From Treponema sp. (GTDB lineage Bacteria > Spirochaetota > Spirochaetia > Treponematales > Treponemataceae), in the NCBI GenBank assembly GCA_016296655.1, contig JAEDIW010000051.1, forward strand, positions 1 to 16,206: a stretch of 16,206 bases of DNA, written 5' to 3'. Below, piece by piece: positions 9,001-15,917 of the stretch (position 1 is the first letter of the stretch; each line of letters starts with the position of its first letter). A program made the translations under genes and the position numbers. Below the pieces are notes generated by a model. The model did no database searches and was not told the origin of the DNA. It worked only from the letters and a program-made list of their open reading frames with translations.

Positions 9001-9246
9001 CATGCAAATAAGGCAACTGCCTACGAAGAAGAAGAAACTGAAGAAAATCTGAGGTTGTGGGGTCCTGCCCTTATTCCTTTGTCTCAAGCTCGTGCTGAAT
9101 ATGTAAAGAAATATCTTGTTGAGCGCGGCATAAAAGCTGACAGGCTTTCAACTGTTGGAAAAGGTGGTACGGAACTGGTTGTTGACTGGCAGGATAAAGA
9201 CAATAACTGGAAAAACCGCCGTGTAGAATTTATCCTTAATAAATAG
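6034..9246 (+). CDS. Secreted FlgD/Ig-like repeat protein with C-terminal OmpA-like domain
   Basis: The 1070-residue protein has a signal peptide (residues 1-22, cleavage near VYA-EN). About eight units of 108-118 residues follow, starting near residues 29, 160, 270, 388, 499, 606, 715 and 823. The best units open with a SPNNDG/SPDGDG motif and close with a W(D/N)G...PDG.Y...A.D..GN block, as in FlgD Ig-like (PF13860) domains. Units 2, 3 and 5 have degenerate openings. The C-terminus (about 930-1070) is OmpA-like, with GHAN (989-992), LSQARAEYV (from 1016) and NRRVEFIL (from 1061). It probably binds peptidoglycan in the periplasm and spans to a partner, perhaps the upstream barrel protein. 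Start 6034 is set by GGGAGA at 6024-6029 and the signal peptide. Confidence 0.8.
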   Translation: MKKKLKRIILGMCLFSAVSVYAENVIYISPNNDGVQDALVVPLKISDKRYITSWSLVITDKDGKTVRTIGNKYVVPYKMDVKGFFKRLMTPKQGVAIPESVSWNGALDNGETAPDGEYFYYFTATDDNGNVAYAPDIRKTTPFKVVVDNTPPSVTVKEMSQNDRIFGEGAKSVLPVKQSGSVEDEWKGVFRSASGEVIKTLTWTSSAPADFNWDGKADSGSFVPDGIYSYSISASDRAGNVSSPASITNIIYSAEKPATNITITSGRYFSPETESPLKGIDFAVTVPVPSKSSGNKIIAWNIAIVDSTGKKVVQFAPQNALETENPPSEIHFDGKDENGNRLPDGFYQASLTAKYLNGYESQPIKSPVFVLDTSKPVAVIKASEKIFSPDGDGVKDTVTISEIVTAKTGAPVKNWKGRIVDAKDSAKVIKEYELGEFPPESFDWNGIGSNGLLAEDGEYKFVLSGVDLAGNSAVYETSSFVLDTSKTEVVISAADSAFSPNNDGIKETLTFPVISKIKSAVASYEFYVRNSAGDVVKTVSGSQKLPGKFVWDGKGDDGIVCKDGIYSAELSVKSESGSAAKSVTQQFVLDTAYPKLVASVPYTVFSADGDSKKDHLPVKISECTEESLWNASVINSKGEAVRHFAWNGKIETEGVSGFDWDGTDESGNIAPDGTYSIVIKSEDVAGNVFKSEISNIVMDNRSASAYVMAELEGISPNGDGIKDFQKFVIKATLTEGIETWKFSIKDENGNIVRSWSDADSKNLPAEIVWDGLNASSSTAEGFMTASLEILYVKGNEVNYSTSPFVCTVIPPQLTVSTAPEFFSPDNDGTNDDLFIKLSGKTKSSLTSWSFVINDAQSNHAFWTTGGTSAITEKIIWDGLSNVLKDSNGFAERVQSAMDYPFTFTASDDLGMSSTVKGIISVDVLVIRDGNVLKMAVPSIFFRSDNADFKTSDEVANGIDPEKAANNHRVLKRIAEILAKFGDYKVTIVGHANKATAYEEEETEENLRLWGPALIPLSQARAEYVKKYLVERGIKADRLSTVGKGGTELVVDWQDKDNNWKNRRVEFILNK

Positions 9247-9278
9247 CGTAAAAAAGCGCTCTTTATAAGTTTTTTAGG

Positions 9279-9317
9279 AAGGCTGCCTGCATGTTTGCAT
9301 GAGGCAGCCTTTTTTTT
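9279..9317 (+). terminator. Strong intrinsic terminator after the Ig/OmpA gene
   Basis: AAGGCTGCCT (9279-9288) pairs with AGGCAGCCTT (9302-9311). An inner CATG/CATG pair extends the stem with one bulged G, and a run of T follows to 9317. It lies 33 bases after the stop at 9246 and closes the two-gene envelope unit. Confidence 0.85.
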
Positions 9318-9435
9318 CGCCTAAAGGCGCGCGCTCTCCGCTTCAAAACCTGAATTATTGCTAAGAAAAAATATTTTGGGCAAAAAAAAATCACTTCGGC
9401 TAGGAAGTGATTTTTATCGCCTGCTGCAGGTTTTG
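9314..9435. repeat. Direct repeat, copy 1 (122 bp), carrying a duplicated tRNA-Asn 3' end
   Basis: This copy matches 9509-9630 at 121 of 122 positions, with an offset of 195 bp. It contains a CGCC-TAAA-GGCG hairpin, a 12-bp terminator stem (9386-9397 / 9404-9415) and the last 17 bases of the tRNA-Asn gene (9419-9435), without the rest of the tRNA. The 73 bases between the copies (9436-9508) are GC-rich and contain no gene that I can support. With copy 2 and its neighbours this fills the gene-free stretch 9247-9612. Confidence 0.9.
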
Positions 9436-9490
9436 CCTTCCAGTCGCACACATCGTGAGTGCTCCTTACAGGCCGTCTACGAGCGCTGAC

Positions 9491-9512
9491 GGCGGCATCC
9501 GTGCCGCCTTTT
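9491..9512 (+). terminator. Possible terminator hairpin between the two repeat copies
   Basis: GGCGGCA (9491-9497) and TGCCGCC (9502-9508) form a 7-bp GC-rich stem with a four-base loop, followed by TTTT. It would stop plus-strand transcription before the tRNA region. The T run is short, and the GC-rich segment may simply be a dispersed repeat. Confidence 0.4.
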
Positions 9513-9630
9513 CGCCTAAAGGCGCGCGCTCTCCGCTTCAAAACCTGAATTATTGCTAAGAAAAAATATTTTGGGCAAAAAAAAATCACTTCGGTTAGGA
9601 AGTGATTTTTATCGCCTGCTGCAGGTTTTG
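9509..9630. repeat. Direct repeat, copy 2 (122 bp), overlapping the tRNA-Asn 3' end
   Basis: This is the second copy of the repeat at 9314-9435. It differs at one base, in the terminator loop (GGTTAG here, GGCTAG in copy 1). Its last 17 bases are the 3' T-arm and acceptor strand of the intact tRNA-Asn gene. Repeat homology stops inside the T-arm. Confidence 0.9.
9577..9610 (-). terminator. Intrinsic terminator of tRNA-Asn
   Basis: AAAAATCACTTC (9581-9592) pairs with GAAGTGATTTTT (9599-9610), a 12-bp stem with a six-base loop. On the minus strand it is followed by further T residues. It lies immediately after the tRNA 3' end and, being symmetric, could work in both directions. Confidence 0.75.
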
Positions 9631-9685
9631 AACCTGCGACACATGGATTAACAGTCCATTGCTCTACCAGCTGAGCTAAGCAAGC
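9613..9685 (-). tRNA. tRNA-Asn (anticodon GTT)
   Basis: The minus strand folds into a complete 73-base cloverleaf. The acceptor GCTTGCT pairs with AGCAGGC over seven positions including one G-T. The D-arm is TAGCTCAGCTGGTAGAGCA, the anticodon loop CTGTTAA has GTT at 9652-9650, and the T-arm GCAGG-TTCAAAA-CCTGC is regular. The discriminator base is G, as usual for tRNA-Asn. CCA is not encoded, so it must be added after transcription. A consensus promoter and a terminator flank it, making it a single-gene unit. Confidence 0.95.
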
Positions 9686-9709
9686 ATCATTCGTTTGAAT
9701 GTGAGTATG

Positions 9710-9738
9710 AATATATAGAAATTGGAAAAAAGTGTCAA
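9710..9738 (-). promoter_or_regulatory. Sigma70-type promoter of tRNA-Asn
   Basis: On the minus strand a perfect -35 TTGACA (9738-9733), a 17-base spacer and TATATT (9715-9710) place the transcript start near 9703, about 18 bases before the mature tRNA 5' end. Confidence 0.75.
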
Positions 9739-9840
9739 TACGAAAATTGTTTTTTTTGCAAAAAAAATGATTTTTTTTCTTTTTCTAGGCGCATTTCATA
9801 ACTATTCAGCAAGTGCTTTAAAAATTTTGAAAAACAGTAT

Positions 9841-10503
9841 ATGTTCACTTTGATGAAAATTAAGGATAGTTGTGAGCCGATAAGTGCGAAAAAAAATCAG
9901 CTTCGCAAAAAGATAAAAATAGAAATTGCAGAATTTATAAAAAATCAAGAACTTTATGAAAAACTTTCCATTCAGGCGCAAAAACATTTTCTGAACACAC
10001 AGGCTTTTCTGCAAAGCCAGAATCTTTTTGCATTTATTTCATTAAAAACAGAAATTTCGACAAGTCTTATTTTGGACAAAGCCCTGAAACTCGGCAAAAA
10101 AGTTGCTGTTCCTAAAGTCATTTCTGAAACTCAGATGGAATTTTTCTGGCTGAAAAATGAAATGCCACTGGATATGCAGCTGTCATCCGGCTCTTTTGGA
10201 ATTCTGGAACCTGTAGACTTCCTTGAAAAAGTTTGCGAAGATTCATTTCTCTGTTCATCAAATTCTATGGAAAATTTGGCTTGCAGACCGTTGATGCTTC
10301 TTCCAGCTCTTGCATTTTCACCAGACGGGTTCAGGCTTGGAAAGGGAAAAGGTTACTATGACAGATATATTGCAGCGCATGAAAGGCTTTGCTTTGAACT
10401 GTACGGCTTTTGCTTCAGTTTTCAGCTGCTACCTGAAATTCCGCATGACAGTTTTGACAGAAAAGCCAGACATTTGATTACGGAAAACGGTCTTATTTTT
10501 TAG
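9841..10503 (+). CDS. 5-formyltetrahydrofolate cyclo-ligase family protein
   Basis: The 220-residue cytosolic enzyme should convert 5-formyltetrahydrofolate and ATP to 5,10-methenyltetrahydrofolate, salvaging folate for one-carbon metabolism. Family hallmarks are a lysine-rich N-terminal helix (KKNQLRKKIK), the KTEISTSLILDKAL and KKVAVPKV segments, and the diagnostic PALAFSPDGFRLGKGKGYYD from Pro155 with GKGKGYYDR at 167-175. It is somewhat longer than the common 180-200 residues, with a Cys/Ser-rich insert before the diagnostic block. The start is uncertain: neither 9841 nor the in-frame ATG at 9853 has a clear ribosome site. Its stop overlaps the end of the convergent M16 gene by 11 bases. 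Confidence 0.85.
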   Translation: MFTLMKIKDSCEPISAKKNQLRKKIKIEIAEFIKNQELYEKLSIQAQKHFLNTQAFLQSQNLFAFISLKTEISTSLILDKALKLGKKVAVPKVISETQMEFFWLKNEMPLDMQLSSGSFGILEPVDFLEKVCEDSFLCSSNSMENLACRPLMLLPALAFSPDGFRLGKGKGYYDRYIAAHERLCFELYGFCFSFQLLPEIPHDSFDRKARHLITENGLIF

Positions 10504-13480
10504 AATCAGCTGAATAAAGCCGAAGTGCAGCTTCTTCTGGAAAATATTTTTCTGCTACTCGGAAAAAATCCTTGTTATCTGCACCTGCTATTATTTCATA
10601 TTCTTTTATATACCGCTGGGCTGCATGAATGTCAGTATCAGCTTTCGCAGAATCTTCTTCACTTTTCAGGCTCTGCAGTTTGTCAGAAAAATTACCAGCT
10701 TCAAGCCCCTGACGCATGAGTAGTGCAGTTCCTCTGTTTGTCTGCGTTTTTGAAAGTTCTTTTAAAATCCAGCGGTTCTTTATTTTTACGGCCAGATCTT
10801 CTTCCTGTTCTGAATTCAATGCCTCATGAATTACATTTGCGTAAAGTTTATCAATTTTGTCGGTATGCTTTACTTTTGAAAAAGTAATTATTCCAGCTTG
10901 AATTTCAGCAGTTGCAGGATAGACAAAAACTTCTGTTTGTGAAAAATCCTTATCAGCTTTTAAGGCCGAATCAAGCCGTGCTTCAAGTTCATACAAAATC
11001 GCATTGAAAATTACAAAATCTGCATCTGAAGGTGCAGGCGATTCTATCCAATATTGAACAGGATCTGAAAAATCCGTTGTTGGAATCAGCACAAGAGGCC
11101 TTTTCCCGACAGGTGTTGAAGTATCTGCAAGAAATTTGTGTTCAATTTTAATTTTATGTACAGATTTTCCTTTTGCAGACACCGAAAAATCGGGCTTGGG
11201 AAATTCATGAAAAAGCCTGAATTTATTCTGAGTCTGGTTTGCAAGGATTCCAAAATTGCTTTCCAAAATAGGTTGAACATGTTCCGGGATGTTTCCTGTA
11301 AGGACAAGACTGTATTTTGCAGCATCAAGAAGGGCAGGGTACTCAGAAAGAATTTCCATGAACTGCGTGTTTTTAAGGATGTCATCGTCTAAGCTGTAAA
11401 CCAACGGAATATCTGTGTTTTGATAGAGAATTTTTATGCCGCTGCAAAAAAGCTGATATTCACTGCCAGCCCTCTGAATTCTGTGCCGGGACCTTTTGTC
11501 ATAAATCAGCCCATCGGCAAGAGCTGGTGTTATATTGCCGTAAATAATTGCCGTTGAAATGCTTTCTATGCAGGCCTTTGCATCTATGCCAAGACATTCG
11601 ACTGTAATTATTCCTCCTGCAAGATTTGTTTCTGCAAGTACTTCAGGACTGCCTTTTATAGCCTTTTCGTTCATTTTTTTTGAAATTTCAAGCTGAATGT
11701 TATGAGCAAGAGAATTTGTAAGGATTTCTGCAAGCCCGTGCCGTGTTTTTGCTGTGGAAAGCTGTCCGCCAGAAACTGCAAGAGAAATTAATGAAGTTGC
11801 CGCATTAGGATTTTTTTTCACTATTACAGGAATGTTGTTTGAAAGCCTGAAACTTGAAAACTGCCTGCTGTTTTCTTCTTCAAAGCACTTTTTCTGCTGC
11901 AAAAATATGTTTTCGTTTTCTGAAGGATTTTTTTTCTGCACGGAAGATTTTTCGACCGAAAGCGATTTTTTCAGTTTGTCATACAACTTTTGCGAATACC
12001 ATGAGCCGTTTTTTACGGTAATTTCTTCATACCCAGCTTTTTTGAATTCTCCGGCATTTTTTTTGAAAATTTCAGAATTTACAAGAAGAAAAACAAACGG
12101 CTGTTCATCTGCATACAAATCTTCAAGCTGCTGAAAATCTATTTCATTGATTATGCGCGGCTGCAGAATCAGTTCCTGGGAGGTGTTTTCGCTGTGCATC
12201 TGGCTGACATTTGTGATTGCCCAGAATTGTGAAAGCATTTCCATAAAAGCCTGGGAATTTTTAAAGCGCATCAGGAACTGGCTTATAAGTTTCTGCCTTG
12301 CATTCAGTTTTTCTTCCTCTGAAAAAACAGCCGCTTCTTTTATGGTTTTCAGAAAAAGTTCAGCCTGTTTTGCTGGAGATGACTTGGGATTTTTTTCCAG
12401 CAGAGATTGAAAAATCAGTCTGGAACTGCCGTTTTTATGAGCAGAAGCCACATTTATGTATGCTTTATCTCTGATTGAAAGTTCTTTCTGCTGTACAAGT
12501 TTGTTTTTCAGTCGGGAATCATCTTCGTTGAAAATTGCAGCTGCTGCATCGCTTTGTTCCATTGCAAGATTCTTGTATTGAATTACGATTTGGGACATTT
12601 CATCTGCAAAAAGAGGGTCATGCAGCACATATTTTTTTTGCTGTGAAGTTTTTAATGCAACTTTGCTGTCTGAAAGAATTCCTGCTGATGAAACAGGCAT
12701 TTTGTGAAAATATTTTTTTGAAATCTCTAGCGCTTTTTCTGCAGAAATTCCCCCTGAAATGAAAATTGCAGAATTCTGAGGAGTGTAATAATTTCTTGCA
12801 ATGTTTGTCAAAATCGTCCGACATTCCTCTGCTGAAGTATTTGTAAAAAGTTCAGGATAGATTCCTGAATCCTGTTTCCACGGTTCTTGTGAAAAAATCC
12901 TTGAATCAATACCTGCGTTTATAAAGCCTGCCGTGCTGAATGCATTTTTTGTAACCTGCTCTTTCAGAGAGGCAAATTCCTTTGCAAGATTTTTGTCAGT
13001 AATTATCGGCGAAAAAAGTCCTGCCGACAGAATTTCCAAAGTTTTTTCAACCTGTTCAGGAGACACCGTAATTGTGAAATTTGCAGAATCCGCATTGCAG
13101 CTTTCCTGTATCGCAGCGAACCAGCCGAATTTCCGGGCATCTTCAGAATTTTCCAGATTTACAGTGCAGGCTGCCAGTGCATTTTTTGCAAAGAGCTGCG
13201 CATATAATGGAAAGAAGCCTGCCGTTTTTGGCGTCTGAGCGGAAAATCCTGCCCTCACGGCAAGTTCAATTCTGACAGGAACGCAGGAAAAATCTTCCAG
13301 TACAAAAATTTTCATGGAATTTTCAAGTGTATATTCATGAAAGTTTTGAGGAAGGTGATAATTCTGGCTGAATTCAGGTTCGGAAGCAGAAATCGGGTGC
13401 CCTGCCCAAAAAAATATAACTGCAAACGTAAAAAATATAAAAATCGAACGAAAGGTGTTTTTTTCTACATTGAAAGCCAT
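10493..13480 (-). CDS. Large secreted M16-family (insulinase-like) protein, zinc motifs degenerate
   Basis: The 995-residue product has an N-terminal hydrophobic signal (about residues 12-33, cleavage near ISA-SE) and then the double layout of long M16 peptidases: two halves of about 450-500 residues. Half one aligns at AGFSAQTPKTAGFFPLYAQL (77-96) with the M16 pattern AG.....G.AHxLEH, but the zinc motif HxxEH is Pro91-x-x-Ala94-Gln95. Half two has RHGLAEILTNS, where the same positions are Glu585-x-x-Thr588-Asn589. Both metal sites therefore look lost, and a structural or chaperone-like role as in non-catalytic M16 subunits is more likely than proteolysis. Start 13480 is chosen for the GGGGAA site and signal peptide; an in-frame ATG at 13525 is less likely. 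Location is probably periplasmic. Family assignment is fairly firm; function is unknown. Confidence 0.75.
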   Translation of the reverse strand: MAFNVEKNTFRSIFIFFTFAVIFFWAGHPISASEPEFSQNYHLPQNFHEYTLENSMKIFVLEDFSCVPVRIELAVRAGFSAQTPKTAGFFPLYAQLFAKNALAACTVNLENSEDARKFGWFAAIQESCNADSANFTITVSPEQVEKTLEILSAGLFSPIITDKNLAKEFASLKEQVTKNAFSTAGFINAGIDSRIFSQEPWKQDSGIYPELFTNTSAEECRTILTNIARNYYTPQNSAIFISGGISAEKALEISKKYFHKMPVSSAGILSDSKVALKTSQQKKYVLHDPLFADEMSQIVIQYKNLAMEQSDAAAAIFNEDDSRLKNKLVQQKELSIRDKAYINVASAHKNGSSRLIFQSLLEKNPKSSPAKQAELFLKTIKEAAVFSEEEKLNARQKLISQFLMRFKNSQAFMEMLSQFWAITNVSQMHSENTSQELILQPRIINEIDFQQLEDLYADEQPFVFLLVNSEIFKKNAGEFKKAGYEEITVKNGSWYSQKLYDKLKKSLSVEKSSVQKKNPSENENIFLQQKKCFEEENSRQFSSFRLSNNIPVIVKKNPNAATSLISLAVSGGQLSTAKTRHGLAEILTNSLAHNIQLEISKKMNEKAIKGSPEVLAETNLAGGIITVECLGIDAKACIESISTAIIYGNITPALADGLIYDKRSRHRIQRAGSEYQLFCSGIKILYQNTDIPLVYSLDDDILKNTQFMEILSEYPALLDAAKYSLVLTGNIPEHVQPILESNFGILANQTQNKFRLFHEFPKPDFSVSAKGKSVHKIKIEHKFLADTSTPVGKRPLVLIPTTDFSDPVQYWIESPAPSDADFVIFNAILYELEARLDSALKADKDFSQTEVFVYPATAEIQAGIITFSKVKHTDKIDKLYANVIHEALNSEQEEDLAVKIKNRWILKELSKTQTNRGTALLMRQGLEAGNFSDKLQSLKSEEDSAKADTDIHAAQRYIKEYEIIAGADNKDFFRVAEKYFPEEAALRLYSADSKK

Positions 13481-13566
13481 TTTTTTCTTTTCCCCTGTTT
13501 CCTGTGGAAAACAACATTTGTCCATTTTTTCGGCATTCCATTTGGAGCATGCCTTGAACAGCTTAT

Positions 13567-13594
13567 AGTATAGCAGTCTGAATCAGTTTGACAA
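13567..13594 (-). promoter_or_regulatory. Promoter candidate for the M16-like gene
   Basis: On the minus strand TTGTCA (13594-13589), a 16-base spacer and TATACT (13572-13567) lie about 87 bases before the start at 13480. Each box matches the consensus in five of six positions. The -35 box overlaps that of the divergent gene. Confidence 0.55.
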
Positions 13595-13617
13595 AGTATA
13601 GTTTATAAAGTTAGTAT
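13588..13617 (+). promoter_or_regulatory. Promoter candidate for the DUF4954 gene
   Basis: A perfect TTGACA (13588-13593), an 18-base spacer and TAGTAT (13612-13617) lie upstream of the start at 13691. A second possibility closer to the gene is CTGACA (13640-13645) with TATAAA (13662-13667) at 16 bases. The heptamer AGTATAG occurs three times in this gap (13567, 13595, 13613), partly within promoter boxes. Confidence 0.55.
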
Positions 13618-13690
13618 AGAATCACTTTGAAAGATTTGTCTGACAGATTTTAAAATTTTTATATAAAAGTTGAACTGAAAAAGGTTTTAT

Positions 13691-15898
13691 ATGTCAACAC
13701 TCAGGATTTTATCAGAAGAAAATGTAGAAAAATTGGTTTTTCCGCCGCAGGCTCAGGAAAAAAGAGCTTTGACTGAAGAAGAAATTGAAGTTTTAAAGGC
13801 AAACGGAAATGTCTGTTCTCCGTCCGGGCAGTGGCAGAATATCCGTGTATGTGCAGAAGCAGGCGAATTTGACCCAAGCCTGATCCGTAACTGCGAATTT
13901 TCAGGCTTTGTGGTTTTGGGCATTCTTAGAAAAGCTTCCTTAAAATATCATGACCTTGAGCTTGAATGTGGACTTTACGAATCTTACATAAAAAACTGCG
14001 TTATTGGCGATGATTGTGTGGTTCGCAATGTAAAATTATTGGAAAATTACCACATAGGCGAACGCGTAATTCTTTTTAACATTCAGGAAATGACCTGCAC
14101 ATGTCACAGCAAATTCGGCAACGGAATCTTAAAGAAAGGCGAAAGTGAAGCCAACAGAATTTGGATTGGGGTTGCAAATGAAAATGAAGGTCGTGCCGTT
14201 TTGCCGTTCGAATCAATGATTCCTGCAGATGCATATTTATGGTCGCATTACAGGGATGACAAAAATCTTTTACAGCGTTTTGTCGAAATGACAGAATATG
14301 GAAATTCCGGAAAAACAGACACTTTTGGAACTGTTGGCAATGACACTGTAATCAAAAATACAAATTTGCTCAAAGACGTAAAAATCGGCTGCCATGCATA
14401 CATAAAAGGTGCCTTAAAGCTAAAAAATATTACAATTCTTTCCAGTGAAGACGAAATTTCTCAGATAGGCGAAGGCGTTGAAATGGTAAACGGCATAATG
14501 GGTTATGGAAGCCGTGTATTCTATCAGGCTGTAACAGTACGCTTTGTAATTGGCCGCAACTGCCAGATAAAATATGGCGCACGCATCCTCAACACCGTTC
14601 TTGGCGACAATTCAACGGTTTCATGCTGCGAACTCTTGAACAACCTTATTTTTCCATGCCATGAGCAGCATCACAATTCTTCATTTTTGATTGCTTCAAC
14701 AATATGCGGCCAGAGCAACATTGCTTCCGGGGCAACAATCGGTTCTAACCATAATTCACGCAGCCCGGACGGTGAAATTTTTGCAGGCCGCGGCTTCTGG
14801 CCGGGACTCTGTTCAGACTTCAAGCATAATTCAAAATTTGCATCATTTGTTCTGGTTTCAAAAGGTTCTTACCAGCACGAACTGAACATAAAATATCCAT
14901 TTTCCCTTGTTGCCGTTGAAGCCCCTGACAAACCTGTACACATCATTCCTGCATTCTGGTTTTTGTACAATATGTTTGCCATTGCCCGAAATAACAGCAA
15001 ATTCAAGAAACGAGACAAGCGCATGGTAAAAATTCAGCACATAGAATTTGACCCCATCGCCCCAGATACAATGCAGGAAATTGCAGAAGCAATTACTCGG
15101 CTTATAGAACTAAGTGCCTGCTATCTTGCAGGAATTCATGAAATTTCAGAAATTGACCAGAATTCAGGCTTTTCATTTTTTGCAGAAAAATGCACGTGTT
15201 CAGAAAAACTTAAGCAGGAAGCAAAAAATTACCTGCACAGGCATCCAAATGCAAATTTCACTTTAACAGACATGGCAGCACAGAAAAAATACGGTGCAGT
15301 CATTTACAAACCCGTAAAAGCCTACAAAGAATACAGGAAAATCCTGAAATATTTTTCAGCCAGAACTTTGATTGAATATTGCCGGCGCAACGGAATTTCA
15401 GAACTGACATTGGACGGCTTGGACAGAATATGCGCTTTTCCTCTTTACACAGAATGGGAAAATGTCGGTGGACAGATTGTTCCGCACAAGAAAATTGAAG
15501 AACTTTTTGCAGCCATAAAATCCCGAAAAGTCGAACAATGGCAGCAGGTTCATGACTTTTATGACGAATGTCAGAAAAATTATGAAGATTACAAAGTCCG
15601 TTATGCAGTCTACTTGCTGGAGCTGCTCTATTCCAGAAAAATTACAGAATTCTCAAAAGAAATTTTTGCAGACATTGTTGCAGACGTAATCCTTGTATCC
15701 GATGAAATGTACAATTCTTCGATTGCTTCCAGACAGAAAGATTTTACAGACTATTTCCGCAGAATGGTTTATAGAAATGCCACTGAAATGGAAAACGTTC
15801 TAGGCTCGGCACAGGCTAATGGTTTTCTAAAAGAGCTCAAAGTTTTAACAGATTCGTTCAATGCTGAATTAAAAACTGTTTTTGCAAAACTCTGCTGA
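13691..15898 (+). CDS. DUF4954 family protein with left-handed beta-helix-like repeats
   Basis: The 735-residue protein has no signal peptide and is probably cytosolic. Residues of about 60-420 show hexapeptide-like turns typical of left-handed beta-helix folds (IKNCVIGDDCVVRNVKLLEN, VKIGCHAYIKGALKLKNI, SNIASGATIGSNHNSRS). This type of fold is used by acyl- and nucleotidyl-transferase-related proteins. Short conserved-looking blocks such as SKFGNG, FAGRGFWPG and GSYQHELNIKYPFS, together with the overall layout, resemble DUF4954 proteins from Bacteroidetes and spirochaetes as I remember them. The C-terminal 300 residues are mostly helical and rich in Glu/Lys. No substrate or reaction is known to me. 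A weak AAGG site precedes the ATG. It stands alone, divergent from the M16 gene. Confidence 0.7.
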   Translation: MSTLRILSEENVEKLVFPPQAQEKRALTEEEIEVLKANGNVCSPSGQWQNIRVCAEAGEFDPSLIRNCEFSGFVVLGILRKASLKYHDLELECGLYESYIKNCVIGDDCVVRNVKLLENYHIGERVILFNIQEMTCTCHSKFGNGILKKGESEANRIWIGVANENEGRAVLPFESMIPADAYLWSHYRDDKNLLQRFVEMTEYGNSGKTDTFGTVGNDTVIKNTNLLKDVKIGCHAYIKGALKLKNITILSSEDEISQIGEGVEMVNGIMGYGSRVFYQAVTVRFVIGRNCQIKYGARILNTVLGDNSTVSCCELLNNLIFPCHEQHHNSSFLIASTICGQSNIASGATIGSNHNSRSPDGEIFAGRGFWPGLCSDFKHNSKFASFVLVSKGSYQHELNIKYPFSLVAVEAPDKPVHIIPAFWFLYNMFAIARNNSKFKKRDKRMVKIQHIEFDPIAPDTMQEIAEAITRLIELSACYLAGIHEISEIDQNSGFSFFAEKCTCSEKLKQEAKNYLHRHPNANFTLTDMAAQKKYGAVIYKPVKAYKEYRKILKYFSARTLIEYCRRNGISELTLDGLDRICAFPLYTEWENVGGQIVPHKKIEELFAAIKSRKVEQWQQVHDFYDECQKNYEDYKVRYAVYLLELLYSRKITEFSKEIFADIVADVILVSDEMYNSSIASRQKDFTDYFRRMVYRNATEMENVLGSAQANGFLKELKVLTDSFNAELKTVFAKLC

Positions 15899-15917
15899 TT
15901 TTTTTTATATGGGCGGC

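Noticed and set aside
8689..9087. Minus-strand frame of 132 codons inside the Ig/OmpA gene
   Set aside because: It is a shadow frame opposite a well-supported OmpA-like domain.
9263..9589. Minus-strand frame of 108 codons across the repeat region
   Set aside because: It spans two terminators and both repeat copies, and its protein repeats itself only because the DNA repeats.
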